Of a stretch of DNA of 64,000 nucleotides, positions 32,299-40,869 are shown one piece after another; the first letter of the stretch is position 1; the number at the start of each line of letters is the position of its first letter. The translations under genes were made by a program, and so were the position numbers. Under the pieces are notes generated by a model, which did no database searches, was not told the DNA's origin, and was given only the letters and a program-made list of their open reading frames with translations. This stretch comes from Buchnera aphidicola (Aphis glycines) (lineage in GTDB: Bacteria; Pseudomonadota; Gammaproteobacteria; Enterobacterales; Enterobacteriaceae). The DNA lies in the NCBI RefSeq assembly GCF_001280225.1, contig NZ_CP009253.1:434001-498000 (forward strand), written 5' to 3'.

Positions 32299-33397
32299 AT
32301 GATAGATATTAATACAATAAATAATCAAATTAAAATATTAAATCATCGGAAAAATGATTTGAAGAGGTATCTTTGACTATAATTCAAAAAAATTAAGAAT
32401 TTTAGAAATCAATTTAGAATTATTAAAACCTGAAACATGGAAAATAAAACAATCTATATATAAATTAAATAAAGAAAAAAATTTATTGAACATAATTGTT
32501 GATAACATAAATAAAATCGAAACAAAATTGAAAGAAACAAATATTTTTATAGAGTTAGCTAAGGAAACACAAGATAATATAGTCATAAAAGATATTTTTA
32601 TAGAAATAAAAAAAATAGAAGAAAAAATTAAAAAACTTGAATTTTATCGTATGTTTTCAAAACAATATGATAATTGTAATTGTTATATTGATATACAATC
32701 TGGATCTGGAGGAACAGAAGCACAAGATTGGTCAAAAATGTTATTGAAAATGTATTTAAGATGGTGTGACAAAAAAAAATTTAAAACTGAAATTATTGAA
32801 GAATCTATTGGCGAAATAGTTGGAATTAAATATGCTACAGTTCAAGTACTTGGAGAATATGCTTTTGGATGGTTGAGAACTGAAACTGGAATTCATCGTC
32901 TTATTAGAAAAAGTCCATTTGACTCAGGAAAAAGAAGACACACATCATTTAGTTCAGTTTTTATATATCCAGACATTGAAGAAAAAATTAATATTGAAAT
33001 TAATTTATCTGATTTAAGAATCGATTTATATAGAGCTTCCGGAGCAGGTGGACAACATGTAAATCGAACAGAATCTGCAGTCCGCATTACTCATATCCCT
33101 ACTAATCTTGTTACTCAATGTCAAAGTAATAGATCGCAACATAAAAATAAAGAGCAAGCAATGAAACAAATGAAATCAAAATTATATGAACTACAACATC
33201 AAAAAAAAGCAAAAGAACAAAAAAAAATAGAAAATAATAAATCAGATATTAGTTGGGGAAATCAAATACGTTCTTATATATTAGATCATTCAAAAATTAA
33301 GGATATTAGAACAGGAATAGAAAAGCATGACGTACAATCTGTATTAAATGGTGATTTAGATGATTTTATTGAGCACAGCTTAATATTAGGATTATAG
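32299..33397 (+). CDS. prfB: Peptide chain release factor 2, with programmed +1 frameshift
   Basis: Recognises UGA and UAA stop codons and releases the peptide. The gene is read as 32299-32373 joined to 32375-33397, 365 residues, the same as E. coli RF2. The first 25 codons end at an in-frame TGA (32374-32376); a +1 shift continues into the long frame. The stop-recognition SPF motif ([14 protein letters not shown]) and catalytic GGQ ([18 protein letters not shown], near 250) are present. lysS follows 8 bp downstream as in E. coli. Confidence 0.97.
32362..32377 (+). promoter_or_regulatory. RF2 autoregulatory +1 frameshift site
   Basis: AAGAGG TAT CTT TGA C: a Shine-Dalgarno-like AGAGG, the slippery CTT and the TGA stop at codon 26, followed by C. 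This is the classic RF2 feedback site; low RF2 leaves the ribosome paused at UGA and favours the +1 slip. The codon position is the same as in E. coli. Confidence 0.95.
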
Positions 33398-33405
33398 AGG
33401 CTAAA

Positions 33406-34884
33406 ATGTTTAAAGAAAAAACAATAAGAAAAGAAAAATTAATTCAAATGCAAAAAAACGGATTTTCTTACCCAAACAATTTTAACAAAAACATCAATTC
33501 TATTAAAATTCATAAACTATATGGAAAAAAAACAAGTTATGAACTTAAAAAAATGAATATTCAAGTTTCTATTGCTGGACGTATGATGCAAAGAAGGATC
33601 ATGGGAAAAGCTACTTTTTTTATGTTACAAGATATAGAAGGACAGATACAAGTATATATAAAAGAAAAATCAATTACATCTGAATTGTATCATGAGCATT
33701 TTAAAAAATGGGATATTGGAGATATTTTAGGGGTAAACGGTTACTTGTTTAAAACACAAACGCAAGAGTTATCTATTTATACTACAAATATTACAATACT
33801 TACAAAATCATTAAAATCTTTTCCTGATAAATTTCACGGACTATTAAATCAAGAAAAACGTTATAGAAAAAGATATTTAGATTTAATTAGTAATAATCAA
33901 ATATACAATATTTTTAAAAATCGATCAAACATTATTCAATTAATTCGATCATTTATGTTAGAAGAAAAATTTTTAGAAGTAGAAACTCCCATGCTACATA
34001 ATATTCCTGGTGGCGCTTCTGCTCGTCCTTTTAAAACTCATCATAACGAAATCAACAAAACAATGTACTTAAGAATAGCACCGGAACTATATTTAAAAAA
34101 ATTAATTATTGGCGGATTTGAACGTATTTTTGAATTAAATCGAAACTTTAGAAACGAAGGAGTATCTACTAGACATAATCCTGAATTTACTATGATGGAA
34201 GCATATATCGCTTATTCTGATTATCGATATATGATGAATTTTACAGAGAAATTGTTAAATAACATAGTACGTGATTTATTTAATACTAATATAATCAAAT
34301 ATAAAGAACATTATATAAACTTCAATACACCTTTTTCTAAATTAACTATGAAGGAAGCTATCTTAAAATTTAATCCAAATATTTCTCTTTCTGATTTAAC
34401 AAACTTAAAAAAAATTAAAAAAATTTTAAATACAATTAACATAGAAATAAAAGACACATGGAGTATAGGTCAAATAGAAAATGAAATTTTTGAAAAAACA
34501 GTAGAAAAACATTTAATTCAACCAACTTTTATTACTGAATATCCCATAGAAGTATCTCCATTAGCTAGACGTAATAATATTAATCCACAAATTGCTGATA
34601 GATTTGAATTATTTATTGCTGGATATGAAATAGGTAATGGATTTTCAGAATTAAATGATCCAGATGATCAAAAAAATCGGTTTTTAAACCAAATACGAAT
34701 AAAAGAAAAAGAAGAGAATAAAAATATTTTTTATGATTCAGATTATATAGAAGCATTACAATATGGCTTACCTCCTACTTCAGGATTAGGAGTGGGTATA
34801 GATCGTTTAATCATGATATTAACTAATCAAAAAAGCATTCGAGAAGTCATTTTATTCCCTGCTTTACGTTCATCTTTAAAATAA
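33406..34884 (+). CDS. lysS: Lysyl-tRNA synthetase (class II)
   Basis: Charges tRNA-Lys. The 492-residue product (E. coli 505) lacks about a dozen residues at the N-terminus and otherwise aligns throughout. It has an OB-fold anticodon domain (AGRMMQRRIMGKATFFMLQD), motif 2 in FELNRNFRNEGVSTRHNPE and motif 3 in GLGVGIDRLIMIL. It follows prfB by 8 bp, probably in one operon, and is followed by lysA. Confidence 0.97.
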   Translation: MFKEKTIRKEKLIQMQKNGFSYPNNFNKNINSIKIHKLYGKKTSYELKKMNIQVSIAGRMMQRRIMGKATFFMLQDIEGQIQVYIKEKSITSELYHEHFKKWDIGDILGVNGYLFKTQTQELSIYTTNITILTKSLKSFPDKFHGLLNQEKRYRKRYLDLISNNQIYNIFKNRSNIIQLIRSFMLEEKFLEVETPMLHNIPGGASARPFKTHHNEINKTMYLRIAPELYLKKLIIGGFERIFELNRNFRNEGVSTRHNPEFTMMEAYIAYSDYRYMMNFTEKLLNNIVRDLFNTNIIKYKEHYINFNTPFSKLTMKEAILKFNPNISLSDLTNLKKIKKILNTINIEIKDTWSIGQIENEIFEKTVEKHLIQPTFITEYPIEVSPLARRNNINPQIADRFELFIAGYEIGNGFSELNDPDDQKNRFLNQIRIKEKEENKNIFYDSDYIEALQYGLPPTSGLGVGIDRLIMILTNQKSIREVILFPALRSSLK

Positions 34885-34936
34885 AACAATTATATTTCTA
34901 TAATTAATATATAGTTAAAATTTAAACGGAGTAAAA

Positions 34937-36184
34937 ATGCCTCAAATCATCCATCAAACTGAAAGCAACCTTAATGTTAAAAACATAAAATATCTCATAA
35001 AACAATATCAATCTCCATTTTGGGTATATGATGCAAATATCATTAGTAATAAAATTCAATTATTAAAGAAATTTGATATCATTAGATTTGCTCAAAAAGC
35101 TTGCTCTAATATTCATATTCTCAAGTTAATGAGAAAAAATAACTTAAAAGTAGATGCTGTATCTTTAGGAGAAATTAAACGAGCTTTAATAGCTGGATTT
35201 AAAAAAAATAGCGATGAAATTGTGTTTACTGCTGATTTATTTGATGAAGAAACATTATCTAAAATTATTAAATATAACATTCCAGTAAATGCAGGTTCAC
35301 TAGATATGTTGAAACAATTAGGAAGCATTTCCCCAGGTCATCGTATTTGGTTACGAATTAATCCTAAATTTGGTTATGGTCACAGTAAAAAAACTAACAC
35401 TGGAGGAGAAAATAGTAAACATGGGATTTGGGATCCTCATTTAGCTATACCTATTATAAAAAAATATAATTTAAAACTTATTGGTTTACACATGCATATT
35501 GGATCTGGTGTAAACTATGAACATTTAAAAAAAGTTTGTTATGCAATGACGAAAAGTGTAATGCAAATAAATGAAAAAATAACATACATTTCTGCAGGAG
35601 GTGGTTTACCTATACCTTATCAATTAAATGAAGAACCTATTAACATAAAGAAATATTTTTCTCTGTGGAATAAAGCAAGAGAAAAAATTTCTCAATTTTT
35701 AAACAAACCTATTCAATTAGAAGTCGAGCCAGGCAGATTTTTAGTTGGAGAATCAGGAATATTAGTATCTCAAGTGAGAGCAATTAAAAACATGGGTAAT
35801 AAAAATTTTGTTTTAATTGATGCAGGATTCAATGATTTAATGCGACCGACTATGTATGGAAGTTATCATCATATATCTGTAATATCGTCAAAAAATCGAG
35901 AAATTAACGAAAATAAGACAATTGAAACAGTCATAGGAGGTCCACTATGTGAATCAGGAGATATTTTTACACAAAAAGAAGGTGGCCGTATAGAATCTAG
36001 AAAATTACCATTAATGGAAGTAGGAGATTATATAATTTTTCATGATACCGGTGCATATGGAGCATCTATGTCATCTAATTATAACACTAGACCATTGATT
36101 CAAGAAATATTAATAGAAAATAATACTTTTAAAACCATCAGAAGAAGACAGACTTTTGAAGAACTATTAAGTTTAGAACAATAG
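34937..36184 (+). CDS. lysA: Diaminopimelate decarboxylase
   Basis: Last step of lysine synthesis: decarboxylates meso-diaminopimelate using PLP. The 415-residue product (E. coli 420) has the PLP lysine segment FAQKACSN, the HMHIGSGV motif, the phosphate/PLP region EPGRFLVGESG, and the C-terminal GGPLCESGD motif with the catalytic Cys. CGGAG precedes ATG 34937. Lysine is one of the essential amino acids Buchnera supplies to its host. asd, an earlier step of the same pathway, is at 45530-46645. Confidence 0.97.
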   Translation: MPQIIHQTESNLNVKNIKYLIKQYQSPFWVYDANIISNKIQLLKKFDIIRFAQKACSNIHILKLMRKNNLKVDAVSLGEIKRALIAGFKKNSDEIVFTADLFDEETLSKIIKYNIPVNAGSLDMLKQLGSISPGHRIWLRINPKFGYGHSKKTNTGGENSKHGIWDPHLAIPIIKKYNLKLIGLHMHIGSGVNYEHLKKVCYAMTKSVMQINEKITYISAGGGLPIPYQLNEEPINIKKYFSLWNKAREKISQFLNKPIQLEVEPGRFLVGESGILVSQVRAIKNMGNKNFVLIDAGFNDLMRPTMYGSYHHISVISSKNREINENKTIETVIGGPLCESGDIFTQKEGGRIESRKLPLMEVGDYIIFHDTGAYGASMSSNYNTRPLIQEILIENNTFKTIRRRQTFEELLSLEQ

Positions 36185-36205
36185 TACATTTTCAAAAATG
36201 TATTT
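36185..36205 (+). terminator. Small stem-loop after lysA
   Basis: TACATTT (36185-36191), TCAA loop and AAATGTA (36196-36202) are followed by TTTG, directly after the lysA stop. It is a short 7-bp stem in the 39-bp gap before lgt and may only attenuate. Confidence 0.4.
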
Positions 36206-36223
36206 GTAAAAAGAGAGTAAAAT

Positions 36224-37077
36224 ATGTATATTGTTTTCCCAAAAATTAATCCTATTATTTTTTCTATTGGACCTTTTACTGCACGTTGGTATGGTCTGAT
36301 GTATGTTATTAGCTTTATTTTCGCTCTTTTTTATGGAAAAAAATTGTTAAAAAAAAACAAAAAACAATCAAAATAGAATCTTTTCTATATACTATTTTTT
36401 TAGGTTCTTGCATTGGAGGTAGAATAGGATATATAATTTTTTATAATTTTTCATATTTTTCTCAACATATATTATGTGTATTTCATGTTTGGGAGGGTGG
36501 TATGTCTTTTCATGGTGGGTTAATAGGAGCAATTGTTAGTATGTATTATATTTCTATCAAACACCAAATTAAAATTTTTACTCTTTCAGATTTAATAACT
36601 CCTCTGATACCTTTTGGTTTAGGGGCTGGAAGATTAGGAAATTTAATTAATGAAGAGTTATATGGACGTATTGCAATTAATTTTCCATATGCGGTACTTT
36701 TTCATAGCACATACAATCAAGACGCAAAATTAGCATTACAATATCCCCAATTACAATCAATAATAAAAGAATATGGAACATTACCTCGTCATCCTTCTCA
36801 AATCTATGAATTTATTTTAGAAGGCGTTGTTCTATTTTTAATAATATACTTATATAATCAAAAAACAAGACCCACAGGAAGTACTAGTGGTTTATTTTTG
36901 GTAAGCTATGGAATATTCAGAATTATTTCTGAAGTGTTTCGTGAGCCTGATCCGCAAATTGGTTTAATTGAACATTATATTACAATGGGTCAAATTTTAT
37001 CAATTCCAATGATTATATTCGGATTGGTTATGATATTTGTATCTTTTTATAAAAAATCAAATTTTGAGATATCATGA
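36224..37077 (+). CDS. lgt: Prolipoprotein diacylglyceryl transferase, frameshifted at an A9 run
   Basis: Lgt transfers diacylglycerol to the lipobox cysteine of lipoproteins at the inner membrane. The frame opens at ATG 36224 ([14 protein letters not shown], like E. coli) and meets a stop just after the A9 run at 36349-36357 (a second A6 run follows). Homology resumes one frame over ([20 protein letters not shown], then MSFHGGLIG and [16 protein letters not shown]) and runs to 37077. One extra A would restore the reading frame. The total length then matches the family. It overlaps thyA by ATGA. It is either rescued by slippage or a young pseudogene; the otherwise intact conserved motifs favour rescue. 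Confidence 0.88.
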
Positions 37078-37868
37078 AAAAATATTTGCAATTAATACAC
37101 AAAATAATTAAATATGGAAACTTAAAAAATGATCGAACTGGTACAGGAGCACTATCTATTTTCGGACATAATATAAGATTTAATTTACAAAAAGGATTTC
37201 CTCTTATTACAACAAAAAAATGTTATATACCTGCTATTATCCACGAACTTTTATGGTTTCTAAAAGGAGAAACTAATATTAGATATTTAAACAAAAATAA
37301 AATATTTATTTGGGATAACTGGGCTGATCAATTCGGAGAACTTGGTCCTATTTATGGAAAACAATGGCGAAGCTGGAATGCATCAGATGGAAAAAAAATC
37401 GATCAAATAAAAAATATAATAAAAACATTAAAAAAAGATCCTAATTCTCGTAGAATATTAGTATGCAGTTGGAACGTTGGAGAACTAGATAAAATGTCTT
37501 TACCTCCTTGTCATGTATTATTTCAATTTTATGTATTTCAAAACAAATTAAGCTGTCAATTATATCAACGTTCTTGTGATGTTTTTCTAGGATTACCATT
37601 TAATATAGCAAGTTACGCGATGCTTACACATATGATAGCACAACAGTGTAATTTTGAAGTGGATGAATTTATCTGGACAGGCGGTGATATTCACTTATAT
37701 AACAATCATATTGCATTGGCTAAAAAGCAACTTCTTCGAAATCCTCGAAAATTACCACAATTAATAATATTAAATAAACCTAATTCATTATTCGATTATG
37801 TTTTTGAAGATTTTAAAATTATTAATTATAACCCTCATTCTGCTATCCGTGGAAAAATATCTGTATAA
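37074..37868 (+). CDS. thyA: Thymidylate synthase
   Basis: Methylates dUMP to dTMP with methylenetetrahydrofolate. At 264 residues it has the E. coli length. The catalytic Cys lies in [13 protein letters not shown] (Cys 146) and the dUMP-binding region reads [18 protein letters not shown]. It overlaps the lgt stop by 4 bp, the E. coli lgt-thyA arrangement, so its translation may depend on ribosomes that finish lgt. Confidence 0.97.
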   Translation: MKKYLQLIHKIIKYGNLKNDRTGTGALSIFGHNIRFNLQKGFPLITTKKCYIPAIIHELLWFLKGETNIRYLNKNKIFIWDNWADQFGELGPIYGKQWRSWNASDGKKIDQIKNIIKTLKKDPNSRRILVCSWNVGELDKMSLPPCHVLFQFYVFQNKLSCQLYQRSCDVFLGLPFNIASYAMLTHMIAQQCNFEVDEFIWTGGDIHLYNNHIALAKKQLLRNPRKLPQLIILNKPNSLFDYVFEDFKIINYNPHSAIRGKISV

Positions 37869-37936
37869 AACTCTTAATCATTCATTTCTTTATTAGAATA
37901 AAGTATTTTAAAAATGGGATTAATATAATTAAAAAA

Positions 37937-39256
37937 ATGAAAAATATATATATTAAGACTTGGGGTTGTCAAATGAATGAATATGATTCATCTATGATAG
38001 CAAAAAATTTAGAAAGCACAGGTCAATATTTAATCACTGAAAAATATGAACAAGCAGATGTATTAATTTTGAATACTTGTTCGATAAGAGAAAAAGCTCA
38101 AGAAAAACTTTTCCATCAATTAGGAAGATGGAAAAAATTAAAAGATAAAAATCCTAATATTATAATTGCCGTTGGAGGTTGCGTAGCAACGCAAGAAGGA
38201 AAAGAAATTTTTAAAAGATCTAGATATGTAGATATTATATTTGGTACTCAAAGTTTGCATAAATTACCTAAAATGATTAACGAAGTAGAAAAAAACAAAA
38301 AATTTGTTATTGATATTAGTTTTCCAAAATTAGATAAATTTAATTCATTTTTGCCAATTAAAAATACAGGATATACCGCATCTATTTCAATCATGGAAGG
38401 TTGTAATAAATATTGTTCATTTTGTGTAGTTCCATATACAAGAGGTAAAGAAATTAGTCGACCATCTGACGATGTTTTATTTGAAATTGCAACTTTAGCT
38501 GAAAACGGTATAAAAGAAATTAATTTATTAGGGCAAAATGTAAATGCATATGAAGGCCCAACTTTTGATGGAAAAATTTGTTTTTTTTCTGAATTGTTAC
38601 GATTAATTGCAGAAATAGATGGGATTGAAAGGATTCGTTTTACTACAAGTAATCCAATTGAATTTAGTGATGATATTATCGAAGTATATAAAGACACTCC
38701 GAAATTAGTTAGTTTTTTACATTTACCTGTACAAAGTGGTTCTAATAAAGTATTAGAACTGATGAAAAGATCATATACTACTGAAGAATATGAAAAAATT
38801 ATTGAAAAACTAATCAAAGCACGTTCAAATATTCAAATTAGTTCTGATTTTATTGTCGGTTTTCCAGGGGAATCTAAAAAAGATTTTCAACAAACAATAA
38901 ATTTTATAAAAAAAATTAACTTTGATATGAGTTATAGCTTCATATATTCCAGTCGACCAGGTACACCTGCGTCAGAAATGAAAGATGAAATTGATCTTCA
39001 AGAAAAAAAAGAACGTTTATATGTATTACAAGACTGTATTAGTAAACAAACTATGTCTTGGAGCAGAAAAATGTTGGGCAGTCAGCAATATATTTTGGTA
39101 GAAGGTAAAGCAAAAAAAAATCCTACGCAATTATATGGAAAAACAGAAAACAACAGAATTGTTAACTTTTATGGACCACAAAAAACAATTGGTCAATTTG
39201 TTCAAGTTAAAATCAATGAAGTACATACTCATATTTTGAATGGCACTTTATTATAA
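37937..39256 (+). CDS. miaB: tRNA-2-methylthio-N6-dimethylallyladenosine synthase MiaB
   Basis: A radical SAM methylthiotransferase that modifies A37 of tRNAs reading UNN codons. The 439-residue product (E. coli 474) has the N-terminal cluster ligands ([10 protein letters not shown] with Cys 11, and [10 protein letters not shown]), the radical SAM CX3CX2C motif in [15 protein letters not shown], and a C-terminal TRAM domain. It is followed by ybeY; the phoH-like ybeZ that separates them in E. coli is absent. Confidence 0.96.
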   Translation: MKNIYIKTWGCQMNEYDSSMIAKNLESTGQYLITEKYEQADVLILNTCSIREKAQEKLFHQLGRWKKLKDKNPNIIIAVGGCVATQEGKEIFKRSRYVDIIFGTQSLHKLPKMINEVEKNKKFVIDISFPKLDKFNSFLPIKNTGYTASISIMEGCNKYCSFCVVPYTRGKEISRPSDDVLFEIATLAENGIKEINLLGQNVNAYEGPTFDGKICFFSELLRLIAEIDGIERIRFTTSNPIEFSDDIIEVYKDTPKLVSFLHLPVQSGSNKVLELMKRSYTTEEYEKIIEKLIKARSNIQISSDFIVGFPGESKKDFQQTINFIKKINFDMSYSFIYSSRPGTPASEMKDEIDLQEKKERLYVLQDCISKQTMSWSRKMLGSQQYILVEGKAKKNPTQLYGKTENNRIVNFYGPQKTIGQFVQVKINEVHTHILNGTLL

Positions 39257-39263
39257 AAAATAT

Positions 39264-39725
39264 ATGAAAAAAAAAGATTGTTTTATTTTAAACATACAAA
39301 TAAATTGTAAAAACAAAAAAAAAATACCAAAGAAAAAAATGTTTGAAAGATGGATAAGAAAAGTTTTATATAAAAAAAATATTATAATTATTACAATTAG
39401 AATCGTAGATGAAAAAGAAATAAAAAATTTAAATTTCAAATACAGAGGAAAGAACTGCTCCACAAATATTTTATCTTTTCAATTGAACTTTTTTATACAG
39501 AAAAATATAAAATTATTAGGAGATTTAGTTTTATGTAAAAAAATTATAGAAAAAGAATCTATACAATACAAAACAACGTTAGAATCTCGTTGGGCGCATA
39601 TGATTATACATGGTGTGCTTCATTTACTAGGATATGATCACAAAAGTTATAAAGAACAAAAAGTTATGGAAAACATAGAAAATAAAATTATGTTATCTTT
39701 AAGTTACGATAAACCATATTATTAA
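39264..39725 (+). CDS. ybeY: Endoribonuclease YbeY
   Basis: A zinc-dependent RNase involved in 16S rRNA maturation and ribosome quality control. The zinc motif HGVLHLLGYDH is intact. I start it at ATG 39264 (153 residues, E. coli 155), where the alignment begins; an in-frame ATG at 39240 lies within the end of miaB and would add eight residues with no family match. No clear ribosome site is seen for either, and coupling to miaB termination is likely. ybeX follows as in E. coli. Confidence 0.9.
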   Translation: MKKKDCFILNIQINCKNKKKIPKKKMFERWIRKVLYKKNIIIITIRIVDEKEIKNLNFKYRGKNCSTNILSFQLNFFIQKNIKLLGDLVLCKKIIEKESIQYKTTLESRWAHMIIHGVLHLLGYDHKSYKEQKVMENIENKIMLSLSYDKPYY

Positions 39726-39816
39726 AAAATTAATAATTATTAATGAAAATTATTTTAACCTAAGATTTTCTAACATAGAATAGTAAAATATATTTTCAAA
39801 TAGCTAACTAAATATT

Positions 39817-40680
39817 ATGAGCGAAAAAGATGCAAAAAGCTTAGAAAAAATTAATAAAAAAGGTTTTTTTTCTATTTTACTAAATCATATATTTCATGAT
39901 GAACCTAAGAATAGAGAGGAATTGCTCGCTCTAATTAGAGATTCCGAGCAAAATTCACTCATTGATCAAGATACATGTGATATGTTAGAAGGTGTAATAC
40001 ATATTGCAAAGAAAAAAATTAAAGAAATAATGATACCTAGAACACAAATGATAATATTAAAATTAAATTATAATTTAAATAAATGTCTTGATATCATCTT
40101 AGCGTCTGCACATTCACGTTTTCCAGTAATGAACAGTGATAAAAACTATGTAGAAGGATTTTTAATAGCAAAAGATTTATTATCATTTATGAAAAATTCG
40201 AATAAAGATTTTCATATTAAAAATATATTGAGACCAGCAGTTGTTGTTCCTGAAAGCAAATACGTTGATCAAATGCTAAAAGAGTTTCGTCTAAAAAGAA
40301 CACATATGGCAATAGTAATCAATGAATTTGGAGCAGTTTCTGGATTAGTAACGATAGAAGATATTTTAGAATTAATAGTTGGAGAAATTGAAGATGAGTA
40401 CGATGAAGAAGAAAAAATAAATATTCGTAAATTGCAAGAACATATATTTTCTATCAAAGCGCTTACAGAAATAAAAGAATTTAATGATTTTTTTAACACT
40501 CATTTTAGCAACGCAGAAGTAGATACTATCGGTGGGTTAGTAATGAAAGCATTTGGACATTTGCCTAGTTATGGAGAAAATATTAATATTAATGGATATA
40601 ATTTTAAGATATCTGCAGCAGATAGTAGAAAAATCATACAAATACATGTAACTATTCCAGAAAATAAGATTTTAAAATAA
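39817..40680 (+). CDS. ybeX: CBS-domain protein YbeX (CorC family)
   Basis: A cytoplasmic CBS-pair protein with a C-terminal CorC/HlyC domain, linked in E. coli to magnesium efflux and ribosome metabolism. The 287-residue product (E. coli 292) shows the two CBS motifs (SRFPVMNSDKNYVEGFLIAKDLL and MAIVINEFGAVSGLVTIEDILE in part) and then the C-terminal domain with NAEVDTIGGLVMKAFGHLP. In E. coli lnt follows; here lnt is absent and leuS is next. Confidence 0.9.
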   Translation: MSEKDAKSLEKINKKGFFSILLNHIFHDEPKNREELLALIRDSEQNSLIDQDTCDMLEGVIHIAKKKIKEIMIPRTQMIILKLNYNLNKCLDIILASAHSRFPVMNSDKNYVEGFLIAKDLLSFMKNSNKDFHIKNILRPAVVVPESKYVDQMLKEFRLKRTHMAIVINEFGAVSGLVTIEDILELIVGEIEDEYDEEEKINIRKLQEHIFSIKALTEIKEFNDFFNTHFSNAEVDTIGGLVMKAFGHLPSYGENININGYNFKISAADSRKIIQIHVTIPENKILK

Positions 40681-40689
40681 AACATGAAA

Positions 40690-40724
40690 AATATCTTAAT
40701 TATTCTATATTTATTTAAGATATT
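40690..40724 (+). terminator. Stem-loop after ybeX (first of two)
   Basis: AATATCTTAA (40690-40699) pairs perfectly with TTAAGATATT (40715-40724) around a 15-nt loop, 10 bp after the ybeX stop. Mostly A:T pairs, so it is a moderate candidate for a 3' end. Confidence 0.4.
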
Positions 40725-40734
40725 ATATTTATCA

Positions 40735-40768
40735 AAATCAATTTAATATACATTGATTTAAAAATTTT
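40735..40768 (+). terminator. Stem-loop between ybeX and leuS (second of two)
   Basis: AAATCAAT (40735-40742) pairs with ATTGATTT (40752-40759) over a 9-nt loop and is followed by an A/T run ending in TTTTT. Together with the hairpin just upstream it suggests the ybeX transcript ends here and leuS starts its own. Confidence 0.4.
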
Positions 40769-40869
40769 TATTACTTATTTAAAATTGATCGAAAAAATGT
40801 TTTATCTTTTGTATAAATCAAAAAATTTTATCTATTTTAAAAATATAAAAATTATTCTAGAGAAAAATT

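Noticed and set aside
32486..33397. A shorter prfB starting at an internal ATG
   Set aside because: The frame is open upstream to the programmed frameshift at 32374, and the full product has exactly the expected RF2 length.
38248..38817. 189-codon open frame on the minus strand inside miaB
   Set aside because: It is the antisense of well-conserved MiaB codons; similar long antisense frames occur in glnS, lysA, ygfZ and others.
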